The notes: generated by a model from the sequence alone, not told the origin. Counted from the first letter of the stretch, positions 26,912-36,293 are shown. The stretch: 64,000 nt of DNA from Butyrivibrio fibrisolvens (GCF_023206215.1 NZ_CP065800.1:1054001-1118000); one strand, 5' to 3'. A program made the numbers and translations.

Positions 26912-28240
26912 ATGAAAAAGAAGATAATTAAAACCATATCAGGGGCTATGGCTGCAGCCATTATTTTATCAGGTTGTAATAGCCCACAGCTTAAAATTGA
27001 TTCAGAAGATGAAGAAGCAGTAGAAGATTCTGGTGAAAATGATTCCGAAAATGAAAGCGATGAGGAATCTACTAATGAGAGTGAAGAAACTTCAACTAAA
27101 GAAACTGAAGATGAAGAAACGGAAGCTAAAGAATCCGATGCCGATTCATCTGCTGATGCATCTGATGCCGCTTCTGATGCAGATGAAGAAAGCGATTCAG
27201 CAAAGAAAGACAACGATAACGATTCTAAAAAGAAAACCGATGAAAGTGAATTTGAAGATATCACTGACTACGACTCTACTGTAATGCTGGACGGAGAAGA
27301 GCTTACAGAAGATGAACTTTCAGATATTCAGGATTTTCTGAATCAACATGAGAATAACGGATTTGTAGCTACATCATACAGGACTCCGGACAAGGCGAAC
27401 TGGAACGAGGTATTCTATGGCGGAGCTGGTATTGAAAACTGTGATTATCCTGACGAAGCGCTAGATGCATATCTTGATGCCATAGGCGAAGATTTTGTTG
27501 AGTATGACTTGATAGCTCTTTCAGGAGATGATGTCAGATCATATGTAGAGAGCAAAACAGGCATAACTGATTTTGATATTTCGTTATTAGACGGCTTCAC
27601 TTATATAGAAGAATACGACATTTTGTTTGATCAGGTCAGTGATACTAATCATGTGAATATTGTATGCGAAGAAGGTATTAGAAGAGATGACCTGATACAG
27701 GTTCTTGTATATGGTGAAATGCAAAAGGTTGGCGAGCTAGGCGCTTACAGACGTATTTCATTAATAGAAACCGGCGATTCCGATAATCCATATATGTTCT
27801 ATTCAAACAGGGAACTATGGGAAGACTATGCAGATTCTGTTATTGAAGCAAGTGTTTACGGAACAGATGAAACAATTACCTGCGCTATTTCAGGTACTGC
27901 ATATGGTCCTGATATTGCCATAATAGAAGATAATGCAGTTGAAGATATTATATATCCAAGGCTTAGCGATATAGATCTGTCAGACTTTAATGATGTTAAA
28001 GAAATTGCATTCTGCGATGTAAATGATGATGACCTTACAGACATGGTACTTATCTTATCAGATGGAGATGATACAGTTGCTGTAGTATGTGATGCACATG
28101 AATACTACGAGGGATATGTAGAATATTCTCAGGGAAGCAGCGCGGTAACAATCTGGCTAAGTGATAATGTCAAAAAACTTACAGCAGACAATGTTATCGA
28201 ATATATTCTGAATCATCAGGATGAATATAACGAATTATAA
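26912..28240 (+). CDS. Lipoprotein with long acidic linker
   Basis: The 442-residue protein has a lipoprotein signal peptide with lipobox LSGC at about residue 22, so it should be anchored on the outer face of the membrane. Residues about 30-115 are an acidic, low-complexity stretch of Glu, Asp, Ser, Thr and Ala, a likely spacer through the cell wall. The rest is a soluble domain without a motif I recognise; it is itself acidic (YDLIALSGDDVRSYVESKTG, DVNDDDLTDMVLILSDGDD), the latter resembling FG-GAP/calcium-binding-like Asp repeats. GGGAGAG precedes the ATG. It lies between two recombinase remnants, so may be cargo. Confidence 0.8.
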   Translation: MKKKIIKTISGAMAAAIILSGCNSPQLKIDSEDEEAVEDSGENDSENESDEESTNESEETSTKETEDEETEAKESDADSSADASDAASDADEESDSAKKDNDNDSKKKTDESEFEDITDYDSTVMLDGEELTEDELSDIQDFLNQHENNGFVATSYRTPDKANWNEVFYGGAGIENCDYPDEALDAYLDAIGEDFVEYDLIALSGDDVRSYVESKTGITDFDISLLDGFTYIEEYDILFDQVSDTNHVNIVCEEGIRRDDLIQVLVYGEMQKVGELGAYRRISLIETGDSDNPYMFYSNRELWEDYADSVIEASVYGTDETITCAISGTAYGPDIAIIEDNAVEDIIYPRLSDIDLSDFNDVKEIAFCDVNDDDLTDMVLILSDGDDTVAVVCDAHEYYEGYVEYSQGSSAVTIWLSDNVKKLTADNVIEYILNHQDEYNEL

Positions 28241-28250
28241 TAGTTATAAA

Positions 28251-28302
28251 ATATTCTTTGGATGCACAGAAATCCAGAATGAAAGCTTTCTGCGAATTTA
28301 AA
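28251..28302 (+). pseudogene. Remnant of a serine recombinase N-terminus
   Basis: This 52-base stretch translates as YSLDAQKSRMKAFCEFK, matching YSLDAQKSRMKAFCEFN of the broken recombinase at 24465-24516, with several silent differences in the DNA. It sits just upstream of the MGMT-like gene and lies in frame with it, which makes a falsely extended open frame from 28258. It marks the far edge of a segment bounded by recombinase sequence on both sides. Confidence 0.85.
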
Positions 28303-28314
28303 AGGAAGAAGCTT

Positions 28315-28938
28315 ATGAAGACAAGACAAGAAGCTTTAGATTATGGTTTATCATTTCCAAATACATACAAGGAAGCTCCGTTTAAAGAACAGAACTGGCA
28401 GCTTGTAAGAGTAAAGGGTTCTAAGAAGGCCTTCTTATGGACATATGAGAAGAATGGGTTTATTAATCTAAATGTGAAGGTGGATCCTGAATACAGGGAG
28501 CTTTGGAGGAAGGCATACGCCTGTGTTATACCTGCATATCATCAGAACAAAGAGCACTGGAACACGATAATCTTAGATGGCTCGGTTCCAGATGAGGAGA
28601 TTAAAAAGATGATAGCGCTTAGCTATGACCTTGTAACAGACTCGCCTACAAAGAGAATCTATGAAGCTGTAAAAAAGATTCCCAAAGGGCATGTAGCTAC
28701 ATATGGACAGGTGGCTCAGATGGCTGGCAATAAGAGGATGTCCAGAGCGGTAGGTAATGCTCTTCACCACAATCCTGATCCTGACAATATTCCATGTTTT
28801 CGCGTCGTAAATTCTAAAGGGTGTCTATCCGGCAATTTCGCGTTTGGAGAAGGTGTTCAGGAAAGACTCCTTAGAGAGGACGGAATCGAAGTTAAGGATG
28901 GCAGAGTAGACTTATCTGTCTATGGTATATCTTTGTGA
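28315..28938 (+). CDS. MmcQ/YjbR-like protein fused to MGMT/ATL-type DNA-binding domain
   Basis: The protein of about 207 residues combines an N-terminal YjbR/MmcQ-like domain (residues about 1-100, TRQEALDYGLSFPNTYKEAPF, FLWTYEKNGFINLNVKVDPEY) with a C-terminal alkyltransferase-like domain (RIYEAVKKIPKGHVATYGQVAQMAG, RAVGNALHHNPDPDNIPCFRVV). In O6-alkylguanine transferases the acceptor motif is PCHRV; here it is PCFRV, so the cysteine is kept but the histidine is replaced. Activity may be reduced or altered. The start at 28315 has AAAGGAAG upstream; the longer frame from 28258 includes a recombinase remnant and is rejected. Confidence 0.85.
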   Translation: MKTRQEALDYGLSFPNTYKEAPFKEQNWQLVRVKGSKKAFLWTYEKNGFINLNVKVDPEYRELWRKAYACVIPAYHQNKEHWNTIILDGSVPDEEIKKMIALSYDLVTDSPTKRIYEAVKKIPKGHVATYGQVAQMAGNKRMSRAVGNALHHNPDPDNIPCFRVVNSKGCLSGNFAFGEGVQERLLREDGIEVKDGRVDLSVYGISL

Positions 28939-28948
28939 TAAATAGTAT

Positions 28949-29048
28949 ATAGTAAACAACTTAAGAAAATGCACTTTACCAGTTGATAAATTCCTGATAT
29001 GCAAGCATTATATAACAGACATAAGGCATTTTTAAAGCTGTTTACTAT
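28949..29048 (+). promoter_or_regulatory. Long hairpin ahead of the GH9 gene
   Basis: ATAGTAAACAACTT with the following AAGAAAATGC (28949-28972) pairs imperfectly with GCATTTTTAAAGCTG and TTTACTAT (29026-29048). It lies between the MGMT-like gene and the GH9 gene. No T-run follows; a leader role or old repeat are both possible. Confidence 0.45.
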
Positions 29049-29118
29049 AGCTTAATCTTCCAAATACTAATATTATTTATATAATTGTATTAGTAATAAA
29101 AAAGAGAGGGGAATTATT

Positions 29119-30762
29119 ATGGGACGTATTTTTATGAATCAGGTGGGCTTTACACCTGATAGCAGTAAGAAGGCGGTACTTGACTTTGGGGGATCTGAAT
29201 TCAATATCAAAGACTTAAATGATAAGACCGTCTACGAAGGCAAGGTGAGTCATTTCGGAACAGATGAGATCTCCGGAGAAGATGTAAGCATAGCAGATTT
29301 TAGTGATTTTAAGGAAAAAGGAAAATACTATGTCACATCCGGTGATGTCCGCTCTACATCTTTTGAAATAGGAGAAGATGTGTATGATGGTCTTATGAAG
29401 GATATCTGTAAGTGTTTCTACTTCCTTAGATGCGGAGATGCTCTTTCTAAGGAGTATGCAGGGCAGTATTACCACGAGCCTTGCCATATGAGTAAGGCAA
29501 CAGTCTACGGAGAAGACACAGAACCTGTGGATGTGACTGGTGGCTGGCATGATGCAGGTGACTATGGCAGGTATTCTACAGCCGGCGCTGTAGCAGTCGC
29601 ACATATTCTGTATGGTGTAAGATTTTTTGAAGATATATTAAAAGTAGAATTTAACATTCCAAAAGTAAAATGCGATAAAGGTAATCTTCCGGATATCCTT
29701 GCAGAAGTTAAAGTAGAGCTTGATTTTCTTAAGAAAATGCAAAGAGAAAACGGCTCTGTATGGCATAAAGTAACTACATTTTGTCATGCGCCTTTCGTTA
29801 TGCCAGAAGAAGACAAGGAAGAGCTCTTCCTTTTCCCTGTATCATCACTTGCTACAGCAGACATAGCAGCTGTATTTGCTCTTGCATACAGCATCTATAA
29901 GGATTATGACAAGGCCTATGCTGACAGTCTCTTAGAAGTTTCAAAGAAAGCATACAAGTGGCTTAAGGAAAATCCTGACGAGCTCCTGTTCTTTAATGCA
30001 GAAGGATCAAACACAGGTCAGTATGATGAAGCTGAAGATATCTCAAATAGATTCTGGGCAGCAGCTTCTCTCTATGAAGTTACAGGTGATAAAGAATACT
30101 ATGAAGATATAAAATATCAAAAAGATAGATTATTATCTTTTGATAAGAATGCTACTAAAAAAGGCTATCAGGGCAATGTACTTACATGCCTTGGATGGGC
30201 AGAAGTAGCAGGACTTGGATCAATGTCGATCCTTCTTAAGAATGACGGCGATGACCTTAATAAAGAGATAAAGAAGGCTTTCACAGGTGAAGCAGACAGG
30301 CTTTCTTCAAATGCAAAGAAAAACGGATTTGGTCTTTGCATGGAAGCCAAAGACTTCATCTGGGGCAGTAACATGGAGCTTTTGAAATACCTTATGATCC
30401 TTACTGTTACAGATAAGAAGATAGAAGGAAAGCCTGAATATAAAGATGCGATCACATCAGGACTTGATTACCTTCTTGGTTGCAACAGCATGGATGTAAG
30501 CTACGTAACAGGTAACGGCGAAAAGGCATTCAAGAATCCGCACCTTCGTCCTACAGCAGTAGATGATATAGAAGAACCATGGCCGGGTCTTGTATCAGGC
30601 GGTCCAAATGTCGGCCTTCAGGATGAAAGAGCAAAGGAAGTTCCGGCAGGATCAGCACCCATGAAGTGTTACCTTGACCACATCGACTGCTACTCACTTA
30701 ATGAGATCACTATTTATTGGAATTCACCTCTGGTATTTGTAATGGCCGGAATCCTTGCCTAA
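29119..30762 (+). CDS. Glycoside hydrolase family 9 endoglucanase, intracellular
   Basis: The 547-residue enzyme has an N-terminal immunoglobulin-like CelD_N domain (residues about 1-85, MGRIFMNQVGFTPDSSKKAV) and a GH9 (alpha/alpha)6 catalytic domain. GGWHDAGDYGRYSTAG holds the catalytic aspartates (Asp145, Asp148), NPHLRPTA the conserved histidine-arginine pair, and YSLNEITIYWNSPLV the proton donor Glu529. No signal peptide or cellulose-binding module is present, so it should act in the cytoplasm on imported cello-oligosaccharides or mixed-linkage glucan fragments. AGAGGGG lies before the ATG. It is ended by a strong terminator and is probably monocistronic. Confidence 0.95.
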   Translation: MGRIFMNQVGFTPDSSKKAVLDFGGSEFNIKDLNDKTVYEGKVSHFGTDEISGEDVSIADFSDFKEKGKYYVTSGDVRSTSFEIGEDVYDGLMKDICKCFYFLRCGDALSKEYAGQYYHEPCHMSKATVYGEDTEPVDVTGGWHDAGDYGRYSTAGAVAVAHILYGVRFFEDILKVEFNIPKVKCDKGNLPDILAEVKVELDFLKKMQRENGSVWHKVTTFCHAPFVMPEEDKEELFLFPVSSLATADIAAVFALAYSIYKDYDKAYADSLLEVSKKAYKWLKENPDELLFFNAEGSNTGQYDEAEDISNRFWAAASLYEVTGDKEYYEDIKYQKDRLLSFDKNATKKGYQGNVLTCLGWAEVAGLGSMSILLKNDGDDLNKEIKKAFTGEADRLSSNAKKNGFGLCMEAKDFIWGSNMELLKYLMILTVTDKKIEGKPEYKDAITSGLDYLLGCNSMDVSYVTGNGEKAFKNPHLRPTAVDDIEEPWPGLVSGGPNVGLQDERAKEVPAGSAPMKCYLDHIDCYSLNEITIYWNSPLVFVMAGILA

Positions 30763-30781
30763 GAGTATTGTAAAAATAATT

Positions 30782-30830
30782 AGATGATAATAGGGCATCT
30801 TGCTAGTGAGATGTCCTATTATCATCTTTT
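30782..30830 (+). terminator. Terminator after the GH9 gene
   Basis: AGATGATAATAGGGCATCT (30782-30800) pairs with 30809-30827 over 19 bases with one wobble, around the loop TGCTAGTG, followed by TTT. Confidence 0.85.
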
Positions 30831-30941
30831 ATGATGGCGATAACGATGAGCACGTTGGCTATAAACAAACTGTAGCTAATAGAAAAAGCTACATGATGTT
30901 GACATTATATGCGACTTATTTTAGTATAATTCCTAGCAATG

Positions 30942-30988
30942 TGGTAGGGAATGAAAGTGCATCCATGCACTTCTGGACATTCCCACCA
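30942..30988. repeat. Palindromic repeat in the tcdA leader
   Basis: GGGAATGAAAGTGCAT (from 30947) and ATGCACTTCTGGACATTCCC form an imperfect hairpin, extended by TGGT and ACCA outside. Its reverse complement, GGGAATGTCCAGAAGTGCAT onward, matches the palindrome duplicated inside the GH43 gene at 56505-56626. A TATAAT at 30925-30930 lies just upstream, so the hairpin should lie at the 5' end of the tcdA transcript. Confidence 0.8.
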
Positions 30989-31024
30989 TATATCCTGTAT
31001 TTATGGGAATGGAAAGGTTATATA

Positions 31025-31780
31025 ATGTTAAACGAATTTTCAAGAACTCAGTTATTATACGGCAAGGATGCCATGGACAAGTTATCAAGGTGCAAAGTTG
31101 CAGTTTTTGGGATAGGCGGAGTAGGCGGATACACAGTCGAAGCCCTTGCAAGATCCGGAATAGGTGCACTTGATCTTATAGATGATGACAAGGTATGCCT
31201 TACTAATATCAACAGACAGATACTTGCTACAAGGAAGACAGTAGGCAAGTACAAAGTAGACGTTGCCAGGGATAGAATAGAAGAGATATCTCCAAACTGC
31301 CAAGTCAGAACTTTTAAGACTTTCTATCTACCGGAGACTGCTGATCAGTTTGACTTCACCGAGTATGACTATGTAGTAGATGCAATAGATACAGTAACCG
31401 GTAAGCTTACGATAATCGAAAATGCCAAGAAGCTGAAAGTGCCGGTGATATCATCAATGGGAGCAGGCAATAAAGTTAATCCGTCAGGTTTTGAAGTTGC
31501 AGATATCTATGATACCTCCATCTGTCCTCTTGCCAAGGTCATGAGAAGAGAGTGCAGGAAAAGAGGAATTGATTCTCTTAAAGTAGTATATTCCAAAGAA
31601 AAGCCGGTGAGGCCTCTTGAAGACATGTCAATAAGCTGCAGACAGCACTGCATCTGCCCTCCGGGAACTGTAAGAAAATGTACCCAAAGGCGTGATATCC
31701 CAGGATCAACAGCTTTTGTACCATCAGTTGTAGGGCTTATCATAGCAGGCGAGATCATTAATGATCTTACAGCTTGCTGA
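31025..31780 (+). CDS. tcdA: tRNA threonylcarbamoyladenosine dehydratase (TcdA)
   Basis: E1/ThiF-fold enzyme that dehydrates t6A37 in tRNA to the cyclic form using ATP. The protein of about 251 residues has RTQLLYGKDAMDKLSRCKVAVFGIGGVGG with the nucleotide-binding glycines, DLIDDDKVCLTNINRQI with the Asp and Arg of the adenylation site, DYVVDAIDTVTGKL, and CPLAKVMRRECRKRGI. The region PPGTVRKCTQRRDIPGSTAFVPSVVGLIIAGEI ends the family. The start at 31025 has AAAGG upstream; the frame runs open back to 30800 through the palindrome but has no binding site there. Confidence 0.94.
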   Translation: MLNEFSRTQLLYGKDAMDKLSRCKVAVFGIGGVGGYTVEALARSGIGALDLIDDDKVCLTNINRQILATRKTVGKYKVDVARDRIEEISPNCQVRTFKTFYLPETADQFDFTEYDYVVDAIDTVTGKLTIIENAKKLKVPVISSMGAGNKVNPSGFEVADIYDTSICPLAKVMRRECRKRGIDSLKVVYSKEKPVRPLEDMSISCRQHCICPPGTVRKCTQRRDIPGSTAFVPSVVGLIIAGEIINDLTAC

Positions 31781-32241
31781 TTGTATCTGATTAGTGAATA
31801 TCCCGCATGTTCTGTAAGCTGGATGTTTGAAAATACTATAAGTGCTTTTGGGTAAAAAGATAGTAAATAGTTAATAATATTAATTAAAATCCCGATAATA
31901 TTATAAGCAGGTAGTGTAAATATATTGCGTTCTATCACCTTTTATTTGTATAGCTACTTATTATACGATGTAAGAGTCAAAAGGAACTTTTGCCAACTAC
32001 TTTATTAAATTTAAGCTAAGGATGCTACAGGTATTTTTGTAAAAATGTAAAACAGTGCCTTTTATGACATTAAAACGGCAAGGAATGAGAAGATTCATTC
32101 CTTGCTTTTTTTTATCATGAATTAGTAGTAAAAAGATCTTCTAAAGCCTTTTACTATGATGATGTCCTTAGGTGATCACAATATAGGCAATAATTATATA
32201 ACATAAGATTAGATATCTAAATGAGGGGAGCTTATAGGGGA
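31781..32241. other. Intergenic region between tcdA and the GH43 lipoprotein gene
   Basis: A stretch of about 460 bases with no credible gene. It is AT-rich and contains one strong terminator at 32079-32113, about 300 bases after tcdA. That distance leaves room for a small RNA or simply a long 3' untranslated region; no convincing promoter pair was found. Confidence 0.7.
32079..32113 (+). terminator. Strong Rho-independent terminator
   Basis: CAAGGAATGA and TCATTCCTTG are perfect 10-base arms around GAAGAT, followed by C and eight T. It ends whatever transcript crosses the gap after tcdA. Confidence 0.92.
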
Positions 32242-33834
32242 ATGCATAAATTATATAAGATGTCAGCGCTATTTCTATCATGCATATTGTGTGCATGTGC
32301 ATCAGATAGAGCCGGAGCTGATATAGATAAGGCTGCAGGTGATAATAGCAGCATAGTATCTTCTAACATAGATACTGCAGAAGGAGATACCAAAGCCGAA
32401 AGCCTTGCAAATACAAATAAAGAGGATGAAAACAATATGACTGTAACAGATGTATCAAAAGCAGAAGAATTATTTGAAAACCTTGAACTCACAAAAGGAT
32501 ACAAGGATATAACAGATCACAATCCTTGTATGACTCAGCGCTTTAGTGCAGATCCTGGAGTTATGGTATACAATGACAGAGTCTATGTATATGCTACCAA
32601 TGATGGTATGGCTATGGATAATAAGCCTTCCAAGAATGAATATGGCAATATCAGAACCATTAATATGATGTTATCAAAAGACCTTGTAAACTGGGAAGAT
32701 CATGGTGCTATCATGGTCGCAGGCGGCAGTGGCGTAGCATCATGGGCGGGGAACTCATGGGCACCTTGTGCTTGTCATAAAGTGATCGATGGCAAGGAGA
32801 AGTTCTTCCTTTATTTTGCTAATAGTGGTAATGGAATAGGTGTTCTTACAGCAGATTCACCAACAGGTCCTTGGGAAGATCCGCTAGGACAGGCTCTTGT
32901 ACCACGCGATACTCCTGGTATTGAAGGAGTTATATGGCTCTTCGACCCTGCTGTACTTGTAGATGATGATGGAACAGGCTATCTTTACTTTGGAGGAGGA
33001 GTTCCTGAAGGCAAGGCAGAAGCTCCTGAGAGCTTTAGAGCAGTAAAACTTGCAGATGACATGATCCACCTAGACGGAGAGGTTGTTAAAATCGATGTTC
33101 CGTGGGGATTTGAAGATTCAGGCATCAATAAAATAGGTGATACATATTACTATTCATATTGTACTAACTGGTCAGGCGGCCCTTATGGTAATGCAAGGAT
33201 AGGATATATGACTTCTAAATCGCCTCTTGGACCATTCACCTATCAGGGAACATGTTTTAATAATCCCGGAGATTTCTTCGGAACAACAGGCAATAACCAC
33301 CATACTATCATTACTTTCAACGATCAGCAGTATATCTTCTATCACGCAGAATATCTTAACAAGAAGATGTACGGCGAGATGCTGGGTTACAGAACCACAC
33401 ATGTAGACAAGCTCCCTATGGAAGATGGCCTCTTTGGTGATGCCAAGGGTACACTTGAAGGTGTTGAGCAGCTTTGCAGCGTAGATGCCTATAGCATAAG
33501 TCGTGCAAGCGCGTTAGCATGGCAGGGCGGAGCTTCATTTGAAGGAAGCGGTGATACTCTTCTTAAGTTATCAAAAGGCGACTGGGCAGGAGTATCAGGT
33601 GTAGACTTTGGATCCGGAGCTGCTAATATAAAGCTCACAGTTAAGGCTCCTGAAGATACATGGATACGCGTAACAACAGGAAGTGCTGATGGAGAACTTG
33701 CAGGATATGTATATATTCCGGCTTCAAGTGATCTTCAGGAAGTATCAGCACAGGTAGAAGGCCTTGAAGGCGTAGAGGATCTTTTCTTTACAGCTGCAGG
33801 AGATGTGAGCCTGGATTCATGGGTATGTGAATAA
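32242..33834 (+). CDS. GH43 glycosidase lipoprotein with C-terminal CBM6-like domain
   Basis: The protein of about 530 residues has a lipoprotein signal peptide with lipobox LCAC, then a Ser/Asp/Thr-rich linker (to about residue 75), so it is displayed outside the membrane. The five-bladed GH43 domain has QRFSADPGVMVYNDRVYVYATND with the base Asp, WLFDPAVLVDDDGTGYLYFGGG with the pKa-modulating Asp, and WGFEDSGINKIGDTYYYSY with the likely acid Glu. The last 130 residues form a beta-sandwich resembling CBM6. Family members release arabinose or xylose from arabinoxylan. AGGGGAG lies 11 bases before the ATG at 32242; an earlier in-frame ATG at 32221 has no site. Confidence 0.9.
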   Translation: MHKLYKMSALFLSCILCACASDRAGADIDKAAGDNSSIVSSNIDTAEGDTKAESLANTNKEDENNMTVTDVSKAEELFENLELTKGYKDITDHNPCMTQRFSADPGVMVYNDRVYVYATNDGMAMDNKPSKNEYGNIRTINMMLSKDLVNWEDHGAIMVAGGSGVASWAGNSWAPCACHKVIDGKEKFFLYFANSGNGIGVLTADSPTGPWEDPLGQALVPRDTPGIEGVIWLFDPAVLVDDDGTGYLYFGGGVPEGKAEAPESFRAVKLADDMIHLDGEVVKIDVPWGFEDSGINKIGDTYYYSYCTNWSGGPYGNARIGYMTSKSPLGPFTYQGTCFNNPGDFFGTTGNNHHTIITFNDQQYIFYHAEYLNKKMYGEMLGYRTTHVDKLPMEDGLFGDAKGTLEGVEQLCSVDAYSISRASALAWQGGASFEGSGDTLLKLSKGDWAGVSGVDFGSGAANIKLTVKAPEDTWIRVTTGSADGELAGYVYIPASSDLQEVSAQVEGLEGVEDLFFTAAGDVSLDSWVCE

Positions 33835-33862
33835 TAGGTATGTATATTAAATAAATAGTTAA

Positions 33863-33898
33863 AAAACGCCGGCACTGCTTCATAAGTGCCGGCGTTTT
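33863..33898. terminator. Bidirectional terminator
   Basis: AAAACGCCGGCACT and AGTGCCGGCGTTTT are perfect 14-base arms around GCTTCATA. It serves the GH43 gene and the convergent chemotaxis receptor gene. Confidence 0.93.
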
Positions 33899-33901
33899 GA
33901 A

Positions 33902-35920
33902 TTAATTTGCGGATTTGAAGAATTTCATTTCTTCATTAAGCTTATTGGCAATTTCTTTTAGATCATTGGCAGATCCTGCAAGTGTAGTTACTGTTGCTGA
34001 GAGTTCCTGCATGGATGCTCCTGTCTCCTGAGAAGAAGCTGCGTTTTCTTCGGATATTGCAGATAGAGCACTCATGGTATCTACTACAGCATTCTTAGAA
34101 GATTCACAGGTGTCAGCTCCTTCAGAGATGAGCTGTACACCTCCAACAGTACTGCGGATATCTTCAAGCATACCGTTTACTGCATCTAAGGTCTCTCCAA
34201 GAGCTATCTGCTGATCAGTATTGCCATTTTTGACATCTGCTGCAGCATCAACAGCTGCTTCACTTTGTTTAAGGAGGATCTCCATCTCTTTTCTGATATC
34301 ATCTGCCATCTGCTTGGAGTCTTCTGCCAGCTTACCTATCTCTTCAGCTACAACTGCAAATCCTTTACCTGCTTCACCGGCTCTAGCAGCTTCTATAGAA
34401 GCATTTAATGACAAAAGGTTGGTCTGGGTTGCTATGGAGGTGATTCCTTCAACTTTCTCACTGATGTTATTAACGGCATCTTTAGTAGCCTGAATAGTAC
34501 TTGATATATCATCTATCTTGGCTGTCATCTGAGCTGACGAATCCTGAAGTGATCCAAGAGATGTGCTGGATATTTCTGAAGCTTCTTTCATCTTGCCTGC
34601 AAGAGTAGTAAGGTCATTGGAAGATGATTGAACGCTTCCTACAGCATCTCCGATCCTGCCTACATTATCTGATGCTGATTGAATCTCATCGGCCTGCTGG
34701 CTGGCACCCGAAGCTATTTCCATGACAGCATGAGATACATCTTCTGCTGTTTTGGAGATCTGGTCAGCCATGTCTGAAAGTTCATCAGAAGATGATCCTA
34801 CAAGGCCTGCAGAGTTCTTGATATTAGTTACGATGTCATCAAGCTTTTCTATAAGAGTATTTGTAGCTCTGGATATAAGGCCGAACTCATCTTTTCTTGA
34901 ACTGTATTTCTCAACCTTTTTAAAGTTTCCGTCAGAGAGAGCATCCAGAGATCCTGCCACCGCATTAATAGGATCTGTAAAGCTTTTGGCCATATATAGA
35001 GAGATGATTATAGCAACAACTAAAAGGCCAAGTCCCACTGCTACTACAATAAGAGCAGACCTTCTTGCAGGCCCCAGAACCTGTTCTTGGGTTTTGGAAG
35101 TGCAAACAGTAAAGCCTGTAATAGGATCCTTGGCATAGGCTATATAGCGATTGTCATAGTCTTTTTCAAAATAGAAGCCTTCACTATCTGTTGCTGTGAA
35201 GAAATAAAAATTTGACATATCCACTTCTTCATGAGCACCCTCGCCTATTTCATAGGCAGCATGAGCACACAGAGCACCGTTTCTGTCTACCATAAAGGTT
35301 GCGTCTGTTTCCTCAGCCAAAAGTTCATGAAAATTGTTGAGATTATAGTTTCTGTGTACTACAGCTATTACATTATTGTCGGGATCGAAGACAGGTGCTG
35401 AGAAGGAGATCATCCTCTTTCCATTGGTCTTACTGACAGTCATGTTGGATACAAAACTGTGTCCTTTCATTGCTTCCTGAAAGTATTCTCTTTCTGAGAC
35501 ATCAATGAAGTCGCCGGATGTTCTGACTACCTGCATACCTGTGGGCCCTGCGATTGATGTCTGATCTCCATCGTCCAGTACCTCGTCGCATTCTCTGATG
35601 ATGTCCTGTACTTCCTCATAAGTCACGTCAGTTCCACCCATCAGATATTCAACTACTATCGGGTTACCGGCAATACTTTCGATCATATTTACATTGCTGG
35701 TATAGATGGTCTCAAATCTTCCCTGAAAATACCAGACTTCCCATTCGGCACTGTCAGCTACATCTTCAAGTGCTTTGGCAGTAGAAGTGCTATAACTAAG
35801 TATTACAGCTACAGCCAAAGGAATGGCTGCAACTAATATCATGATGGTTATGAGCTTGGTCTTTATGCTGTCCTTAAAATTAATGCTGTTATTGTTTTTT
35901 GCATTCTTATTTTTCGCCAT
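33902..35920 (-). CDS. Methyl-accepting chemotaxis protein with dCache-like sensor
   Basis: The 672-residue transmembrane receptor has a first membrane segment at about residues 23-43, a large extracellular double-Cache-like domain (about 45-285, with [38 protein letters not shown]), a second membrane segment at about 289-311, HAMP, and a long coiled-coil signalling domain. The hairpin tip reads [20 protein letters not shown] then [20 protein letters not shown]. It signals to CheA/CheW and implies flagellar motility. dCache domains bind small ligands such as amino acids or sugars; the ligand is unknown. A sigma-D-like -10 (GCCGATAT) precedes it. Confidence 0.95.
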   Translation of the reverse strand: MAKNKNAKNNNSINFKDSIKTKLITIMILVAAIPLAVAVILSYSTSTAKALEDVADSAEWEVWYFQGRFETIYTSNVNMIESIAGNPIVVEYLMGGTDVTYEEVQDIIRECDEVLDDGDQTSIAGPTGMQVVRTSGDFIDVSEREYFQEAMKGHSFVSNMTVSKTNGKRMISFSAPVFDPDNNVIAVVHRNYNLNNFHELLAEETDATFMVDRNGALCAHAAYEIGEGAHEEVDMSNFYFFTATDSEGFYFEKDYDNRYIAYAKDPITGFTVCTSKTQEQVLGPARRSALIVVAVGLGLLVVAIIISLYMAKSFTDPINAVAGSLDALSDGNFKKVEKYSSRKDEFGLISRATNTLIEKLDDIVTNIKNSAGLVGSSSDELSDMADQISKTAEDVSHAVMEIASGASQQADEIQSASDNVGRIGDAVGSVQSSSNDLTTLAGKMKEASEISSTSLGSLQDSSAQMTAKIDDISSTIQATKDAVNNISEKVEGITSIATQTNLLSLNASIEAARAGEAGKGFAVVAEEIGKLAEDSKQMADDIRKEMEILLKQSEAAVDAAADVKNGNTDQQIALGETLDAVNGMLEDIRSTVGGVQLISEGADTCESSKNAVVDTMSALSAISEENAASSQETGASMQELSATVTTLAGSANDLKEIANKLNEEMKFFKSAN

Positions 35921-36293
35921 GATCAGCCTCCATATCCGTATATTAAAAACAATATATACACATTGATATATCGGCTTATTTGTTCAAAAGATGAATGGTA
36001 TCAGGGATGTTTTTTGGCATATAGAATAATAACCTGGAGCCGTGGCGAAAGTTATAACCGTTCAAAGTCTTGTCTATACCACTTAAATATATTTATAGCA
36101 ACTATCAGCAATCGGTTATGGACGCATATTCATTACAATGGCAATATAAGTTCTAACAATTAACAACTAGCCCAAACAACTAACGAACCACCCAGGCAAC
36201 TAATTACATACAAATGCGGCAAGACATTAAAGTTTAGCTTGCAGATGTATTAGTAGTAACGAGCACACAAGAGTTAGAAAGGAAGTAATGATT
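35921..36293. other. Divergent intergenic region between chemotaxis receptor and metY
   Basis: About 370 bases without a credible gene. It holds the sigma-D-like -10 for the receptor near the left end and the metY ribosome binding site at the right. A run with repeated CAACTA around 36150-36205 is seen. I looked for a SAM or other sulfur riboswitch fold before metY and found none that I could support. Confidence 0.6.
35968..35975 (-). promoter_or_regulatory. Sigma-D (SigD/sigma-28)-like -10 element
   Basis: Read on the minus strand this is GCCGATAT, the consensus -10 of motility promoters in Gram-positive bacteria, located about 50 bases before the chemotaxis receptor ATG. The expected TAAA at about 15 bases further upstream is not well matched, so this is tentative. 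Confidence 0.5.

Noticed and set aside
28258-28314. Longer start for the MGMT-like gene
   Set aside because: The extra 19 residues match the recombinase N-terminus (DAQKSRMKAFCEF), not the YjbR family, and the ATG at 28315 has a proper ribosome binding site.
30899-30930. TTGACA...TATAAT as the tcdA promoter
   Set aside because: The spacer is 20 bases, too long for confidence, so it was not listed as a promoter.
30800-31024. Longer start for tcdA
   Set aside because: The added residues cross a terminator edge and the palindromic repeat; the family N-terminus begins at 31025.
35921-36293. SAM riboswitch or other sulfur riboswitch before metY
   Set aside because: No conserved core or terminator pairing could be traced.
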